64,000 nt of DNA from Strigamia acuminata (Eukaryota; Arthropoda; Chilopoda; Geophilomorpha; Linotaeniidae). Positions within the stretch are counted from its first letter, which is position 1; each line of letters begins with the position of its first letter. Of the stretch, positions 58,264 through 64,000 are shown one piece after another. Position numbers and translations under genes: made by a program. The DNA lies in NCBI GenBank assembly GCA_949358305.1, contig OX442319.1, positions 7,440,001 to 7,504,000 of the forward strand, in the 5' to 3' direction. The notes below the pieces were generated by a model. The model made no database searches. It saw nothing but the letters and a program-made list of their open reading frames with translations, and was not told where the DNA came from.

Positions 58264-61200
58264 TTGGCCGTGCGACCCGTGACTCGGAGTGTGGTTTTTG
58301 GGGACGAGGGCCGTCCTCCGGCCGCGCCGCGACGCGCCGCGGGTCGGACAAGAAACGACCCGGTCGGAAACCGAACCTCAGTGTCCAATCGGGCAGAAAT
58401 TGTGCGGAAGTTTAACCAAAAATGGCCAAAAGTCGGTGCAAGTTTTGCACGCAACAAACGTCCGATGTGACAGTGCCCATGCGGGTTGGACGTGCATGTG
58501 GGCGCGTGTGGGCGCTCGATTTACCGGCCCGTTGGACGAGTTAAACCAAAATTTCCCAATATCTTGCATAAATTTAAAGAAGATTTGACAGATTTCCAGA
58601 TTTTAAGCGATGTTTTACATAAGTCCGTCCCATTGCTGAAATTCCGTGAAAATTTGTCAAAAATTGACAAAAGTCTGTGCAAATTTTGTCAGAAATAGGA
58701 AACAAAAAATTTAAAATTCGTCCAACGCGCCAGTAAATCGAGCGCGCCCATGCGTGGACAGTGCGCCGGCGGGAGCCCCGGCCGTCCTCTCTCTCTCTCT
58801 CTCTCGGCCGCCAAGGCTCGCCCCTCCGCCCGTCGGCGGGAGCCCCGACCGTCCCCCCTCTCTCTTTCGGCCGCCAAAGGATCGCCCCTCCGCTCGTCAC
58901 AGATTTTTGTCAATATTTGATGAACTTCAACAGATTTTCAGCAATATTTTACAGGACATTTCTGCTCTTTTGGATACATTTTCAAAGGTTTTATTGCTAA
59001 AATTCTGGGGAAATTTATCAAAAATTGACAAAAAATCGATGCAAGTTTTGTCAGAAATTGATAAAATCTTCTTAAACTCGTCCAACGCGCCGGCGAGTGC
59101 ACATGCGGGGACAGTGGGCACGTCCAGCCCGCGTGCACACTGTCAGATCGGGCGGTTTCGGGCACAGTTTGATCCGGGCAAATATCTAGCAAAACTTGCA
59201 CCGATTTTTTGTCAATTTTAGACAAATTTCAGCGATATTTTACGAGACATTTCTGCTCGATTGGACACATTTCCAGGGGTTTTTTGTAAAACATTGATAA
59301 AATTCCGTGGAAATTTATCAAATATTGGCAAAATTCGGTGCTAATTTTGTCAAAAATTAGGAAAAAAAAATTTTCAAAACTTGTCCAACGTGCCGGTAAA
59401 TCGAGCGCCCACATGCCTAGATAGTGCACGCCCAACCCGCCAAGGCTCGCCCCTCCGCCCGTTGGCGGGAGCCCCGGCCGTCCCCTCTCTCTCTCTTTCT
59501 CTCTCTCTCTCGGGCGCCCGGAGCTCGCCCCTCCGCCCGTCACCGACTTTTGACACAATTTTTGATGAAATTCAACGGAATTTTAGCAACGTTTTACAAA
59601 AAACCTGTGGAAATGTGTCCAACCGGGCAGAAATGTGTCGTAAAATGTTGCCGAAATTCTGTGAAAATTTGTCACAAATTGCCAAAAGTCGGTGCAAATT
59701 TTGTCAGAAATAGGAAACAAAAAATTTAAAATTCGTCCAACGCGCCAGTAAATCGAGCGCGCCCATGCGTGGACAGTGCGCCGGCGGGAGCCCCGGCCGT
59801 CCTCTCTCTCTCTCTCTCTCGGCCGCCAAGGCTCGCCCCTCCGCCCGTCGGCGGGAGCCCCGACCGTCCCCCCTCTCTCTTTCGGCCGCCAAAGGATCGC
59901 CCCTCCGCTCGTCACAGATTTTTGTCAATATTTGATGAACTTCAACAGATTTTCAGCAATATTTTACAGGACATTTCTGCTCTTTTGGATACATTTTCAA
60001 AGGTTTTATTGCTAAAATTCTGGGGAAATTTATCAAAAATTGACAAAAAATCGATGCAAGTTTTGTCAGAAATTGATAAAATCTTCTTAAACTCGTCCAA
60101 CGCGCCGGCGAGTGCACATGCGGGGACAGTGGGCACGTCCAGCCCGCGTGCACACTGTCAGATCGGGCGGTTTCGGGCACAGTTTGATCCGGGCAAATAT
60201 CTAGCAAAACTTGCACCGATTTTTTGTCAATTTTAGACAAATTTCAGCGATATTTTACGAGACATTTCTGCTCGATTGGACACATTTCCAGGGGTTTTTT
60301 GTAAAACATTGATAAAATTCCGTGGAAATTTATCAAATATTGGCAAAATTCGGTGCTAATTTTGTCAAAAATTAGGAAAAAAAAATTTTCAAAACTTGTC
60401 CAACGTGCCGGTAAATCGAGCGCCCACATGCCTAGATAGTGCACGCCCAACCCGCCAAGGCTCGCCCCTCCGCCCGTTGGCGGGAGCCCCGGCCGTCCCC
60501 TCTCTCTCTCTTTCTCTCTCTCTCTCGGGCGCCCGGAGCTCGCCCCTCCGCCCGTCACCGACTTTTGACACAATTTTTGATGAAATTCAACGGAATTTTA
60601 GCAACGTTTTACAAAAAACCTGTGGAAATGTGTCCAACCGGGCAGAAATGTGTCGTAAAATGTTGCCGAAATTCTGTGAAAATTTGTCACAAATTGCCAA
60701 AAGTCGGTGCAAATTTTGTCAGAAATAGGAAACAAAAAATTTAAAATTCGTCCAACGCGCCAGTAAATCGAGCGCGCCCATGCGTGGACAGTGCGCCGGC
60801 GGGAGCCCCGGCCGTCCTCTCTCTCTCTCTCTCTCGGCCGCCAAGGCTCGCCCCTCCGCCCGTCGGCGGGAGCCCCGACCGTCCCCCCTCTCTCTTTCGG
60901 CCGCCAAAGGATCGCCCCTCCGCTCGTCACAGATTTTTGTCAATATTTGATGAATTTCAACAGATTTTCAGCAATATTTTACAGGACATTTCTGCTCTTT
61001 TGGATACATTTTCAAAGGTTTTATTGCTAAAATTCTGGGGAAATTTATCAAATATTGACAAAAAATCGATGCAAGTTTTGTCAGAAATTGATAAAATCTT
61101 CTTAAACTCGTCCAACGCGCCGGCGAGTGCACATGCGGGGACAGTGGGCACGTCCAGCCCGCGTGCACACTGTCAGATCGGGCGGTTTCGGGCACAGTTT

Positions 61201-62992
61201 GATCCGGGCAAATATCTAGCAAAACTTGCACCGATTTTTTGTCAATTTTAGACAAATTTCAGCGATATTTTACGAGACATTTCTGCTCGATTGGACACAT
61301 TTCCAGGGGTTTTTTGTAAAACATTGATAAAATTCCGTGGAAATTTATCAAATATTGGCAAAATTCGGTGCTAATTTTGTCAAAAATTAGGAAAAAAAAA
61401 TTTTCAAAACTTGTCCAACGTGCCGGTAAATCGAGCGCCCACATGCCTAGATAGTGCACGCCCAACCCGCCAAGGCTCGCCCCTCCGCCCGTTGGCGGGA
61501 GCCCCGGCCGTCCCCTCTCTCTCTCTTTCTCTCTCTCTCTCGGGCGCCCGGAGCTCGCCCCTCCGCCCGTCACCGACTTTTGACACAATTTTTGATGAAA
61601 TTCAACGGAATTTTAGCAACGTTTTACAAAAAACCTGTGGAAATGTGTCCAACCGGGCAGAAATGTGTCGTAAAATGTTGCCGAAATTCTGTGAAAATTT
61701 GTCACAAATTGCCAAAAGTCGGTGCAAGTATTGCTAGATTTGGGCGCATCAAACTGTGCCGAGATCTGACAGTGTCCACGCGGTTTTGAAGCGCCCACTG
61801 TCGACGCACGTGGGCGCTCAATTTACCGGCGCGTTGGACGAGTTTTGAAAAAAGTTTTTTCCTAATTTCTGACAAAACTTGCACCGAATTTTGTCAATAT
61901 GTGATAAATTTCCATGGATTTTAAGCAATGTTTTACAGAAGTCCGTCCCATCGGGCAGAAACGTCTCGTAAAATGTCGCTGAAATTCCGTGAAAATCTGT
62001 CAAAAATTGACAAAAGTTGGTGACCGACCCGCGGCGCGTCACGGCGCGGTCGGAGGACGGCCCTCGTCCCCAAAAACCACACTCCGGGTCACGTGGTCTC
62101 GCACTCGACTTTTTCAGTTTTCCCGTTTTCGGCCCGTTACGGCCAAGGACCGTAACGGGTCGAAAACGGGCCGCAACGGGTCGAAAACGGCCGCAACGGG
62201 TCGAAAACGGCCGCAACGGGTCGAAAACGGCCCGCACGGGCCGTTAACGGGCCGCCGACGGTCCCGTCACAATCCCGTAACGGCTCGCACGGGCCGTTAA
62301 CGGGCCGCCGACGGTCCCGTCACGATCCCGTAACGGCTCGCACGGGCCGTTAACGGGCCGCCGACGGTTCCGTAACTATCCCGTAACGGCCCGCACGGGC
62401 CGTTAACGGGCCGCCGACGGTCCCGTCACGACCCCGTAACGGCCCGTACGACCTCATGCGGGCCGTTAACGGGCCGTTAACGGGCCGTTAACGGCCCGTT
62501 AACGGCGTAAAACCAAAAACAGGATTCGAGATTAATGTCTATGAATGTTGTACGCGTTTTCATGTACGTGTTGTCGGTTGTTGATTTTTTCGATTTACAC
62601 CGTCACGGCCCGTTAACGGCCCGTTAACGGCCCGTTAACGGCCCGTCAACGGCCCGCATGGGGTCGCACGGGCCGTTAACGGGCCGCCGACGGTCCCGTC
62701 ACGATCCCGTAACGGCCCGCACGGGCCGTTAACGGGCCGCCGACGGTCCCGTCACGATTCCGTAACGGCTCGCACGGGCCGTTAACGGGCCGCCGACGGT
62801 CCCGTCACGATCCCGTAACGGCTCGCACGGGCCGTTAACGGGCCGCCGACGGTCCCGTCACGGTCCCGTAACGGCCTTCGTTCCCGGACTTCGGCTCGCC
62901 GACGGCCCGTGCGACCTCATGCGGGCCGCTAACGTGCCGTCAACGGGCCGTTAACGGCCCGTTTTCGACCCGCTACGGCCCGTCACGGCCTG
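58264..62992 (-). repeat. HOR R10, three trimers, full length
   Basis: At 4,729 bp this is the unmodified three-trimer form, with four 20-bp units. The first two trimers have GATGAAC, the third is the ATCAAATATTGAC type. The AT island is at 62504-62601. A private change lies near 62935 (AACGTGCCGTC). Confidence 0.95.
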
Positions 62993-64000
62993 TTGGCCGT
63001 GCGACCCGTGACTCGGAGTGTGGTTTTTGGGGACGAGGGCCGTCCTCCGGCCGCGCCGCGACGCGCCGCGGGTCGGACAAGAAACGACCCGGTCGGAAAC
63101 CGAACCTCAGTGTCCAATCGGGCAGAAATTGTGCGGAAGTTTAACCAAAAATGGCCAAAAGTCGGTGCAAGTTTTGCACGCAACAAACGTCCGATGTGAC
63201 AGTGCCCATGCGGGTTGGACGTGCATGTGGGCGCGTGTGGGCGCTCGATTTACCGGCCCGTTGGACGAGTTAAACCAAAATTTCCCAATATCTTGCATAA
63301 ATTTAAAGAAGATTTGACAGATTTCCAGATTTTAAGCGATGTTTTACATAAGTCCGTCCCATTGCTGAAATTCCGTGAAAATTTGTCAAAAATTGACAAA
63401 AGTCTGTGCAAATTTTGTCAGAAATAGGAAACAAAAAATTTAAAATTCGTCCAACGCGCCAGTAAATCGAGCGCGCCCATGCGTGGACAGTGCGCCGGCG
63501 GGAGCCCCGGCCGTCCTCTCTCTCTCTCTCTCTCGGCCGCCAAGGCTCGCCCCTCCGCCCGTCGGCGGGAGCCCCGACCGTCCCCCCTCTCTCTTTCGGC
63601 CGCCAAAGGATCGCCCCTCCGCTCGTCACAGATTTTTGTCAATATTTGATGAATTTCAACAGATTTTCAGCAATATTTTACAGGACATTTCTGCTCTTTT
63701 GGATACATTTTCAAAGGTTTTATTGCTAAAATTCTGGGGAAATTTATCAAAAATTGACAAAAAATCGATGCAAGTTTTGTCAGAAACTGATAAAATCTTC
63801 TTAAACTCGTCCAACGCGCCGGCGAGTGCACATGCGGGGACAGTGGGCACGTCCAGCCCGCGTGCACACTGTCAGATCGGGCGGTTTCGGGCACAGTTTG
63901 ATCCGGGCAAATATCTAGCAAAACTTGCACCGATTTTTTGTCAATTTTAGACAAATTTCAGCAATATTTTACGAGACATTTCTGCTCGATTGGACACATT
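62993..64000 (-). repeat. HOR R11, cut by window end
   Basis: The first 1,008 bp of another unit: foldback arm, a pair of oppositely oriented monomers, then the start of a first trimer of the C-at-18783 class (GAAACTGAT near 63783). The array therefore continues beyond the window. Confidence 0.95.

Overview
This is a eukaryotic, repeat-dominated window, most likely from an animal and probably an arthropod. It has no operons, no ribosome-binding sites and no convincing host genes. It holds a higher-order satellite array and one intact Ty1/copia retrotransposon. The copia element has a primer-binding site of the type described for Drosophila copia (internal fragment of initiator tRNA-Met), whereas plant copia elements usually use the 3' end of that tRNA; this is the main reason for favouring an arthropod. 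No species can be named from the sequence.

Layout. 1-6600: AT-rich non-coding DNA bounded by two identical direct repeats of at least 704 bp (1-704 and 5897-6600). 6601-10182: transition zone with diverged satellite relics and a free-standing foldback element (7206-8290), separated by unique sequence. 10183-17710: satellite array in 'forward' orientation. 17711-17715: an inversion junction. 17716-64000: the same array in reverse orientation, continuing past the window edge, interrupted only by the copia element at 51195-56185.

Satellite organisation. Each higher-order repeat (HOR) has a GC- and CpG-rich foldback core of about 1.1 kb, about 0.6 kb of flanking monomers, and one to three copies of a 1,015-bp unit. 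That unit is itself a trimer of roughly 303-360-bp monomers. Repeat lengths follow a simple rule: 2,699 bp plus 1,015 bp per extra trimer, corrected by gains or losses of 11-, 20-, 38- and 53-bp subunits. The foldback core has two arms built of 53-bp and 11-bp subrepeats around a 98-bp AT-rich island. The island reads the same in all 14 copies, including the diverged solo copy. Most monomers also contain a long internal inverted repeat, so the array is self-complementary at several scales.

The only well-supported gene is the 1,433-residue Gag-Pol of the copia element. All expected motifs are present, the two 191-bp LTRs are identical, and the element is flanked by a CCCCC target-site duplication, so it inserted very recently. 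The many open frames of 60-155 codons inside the satellite are by-products of repeat composition and are not annotated as genes.
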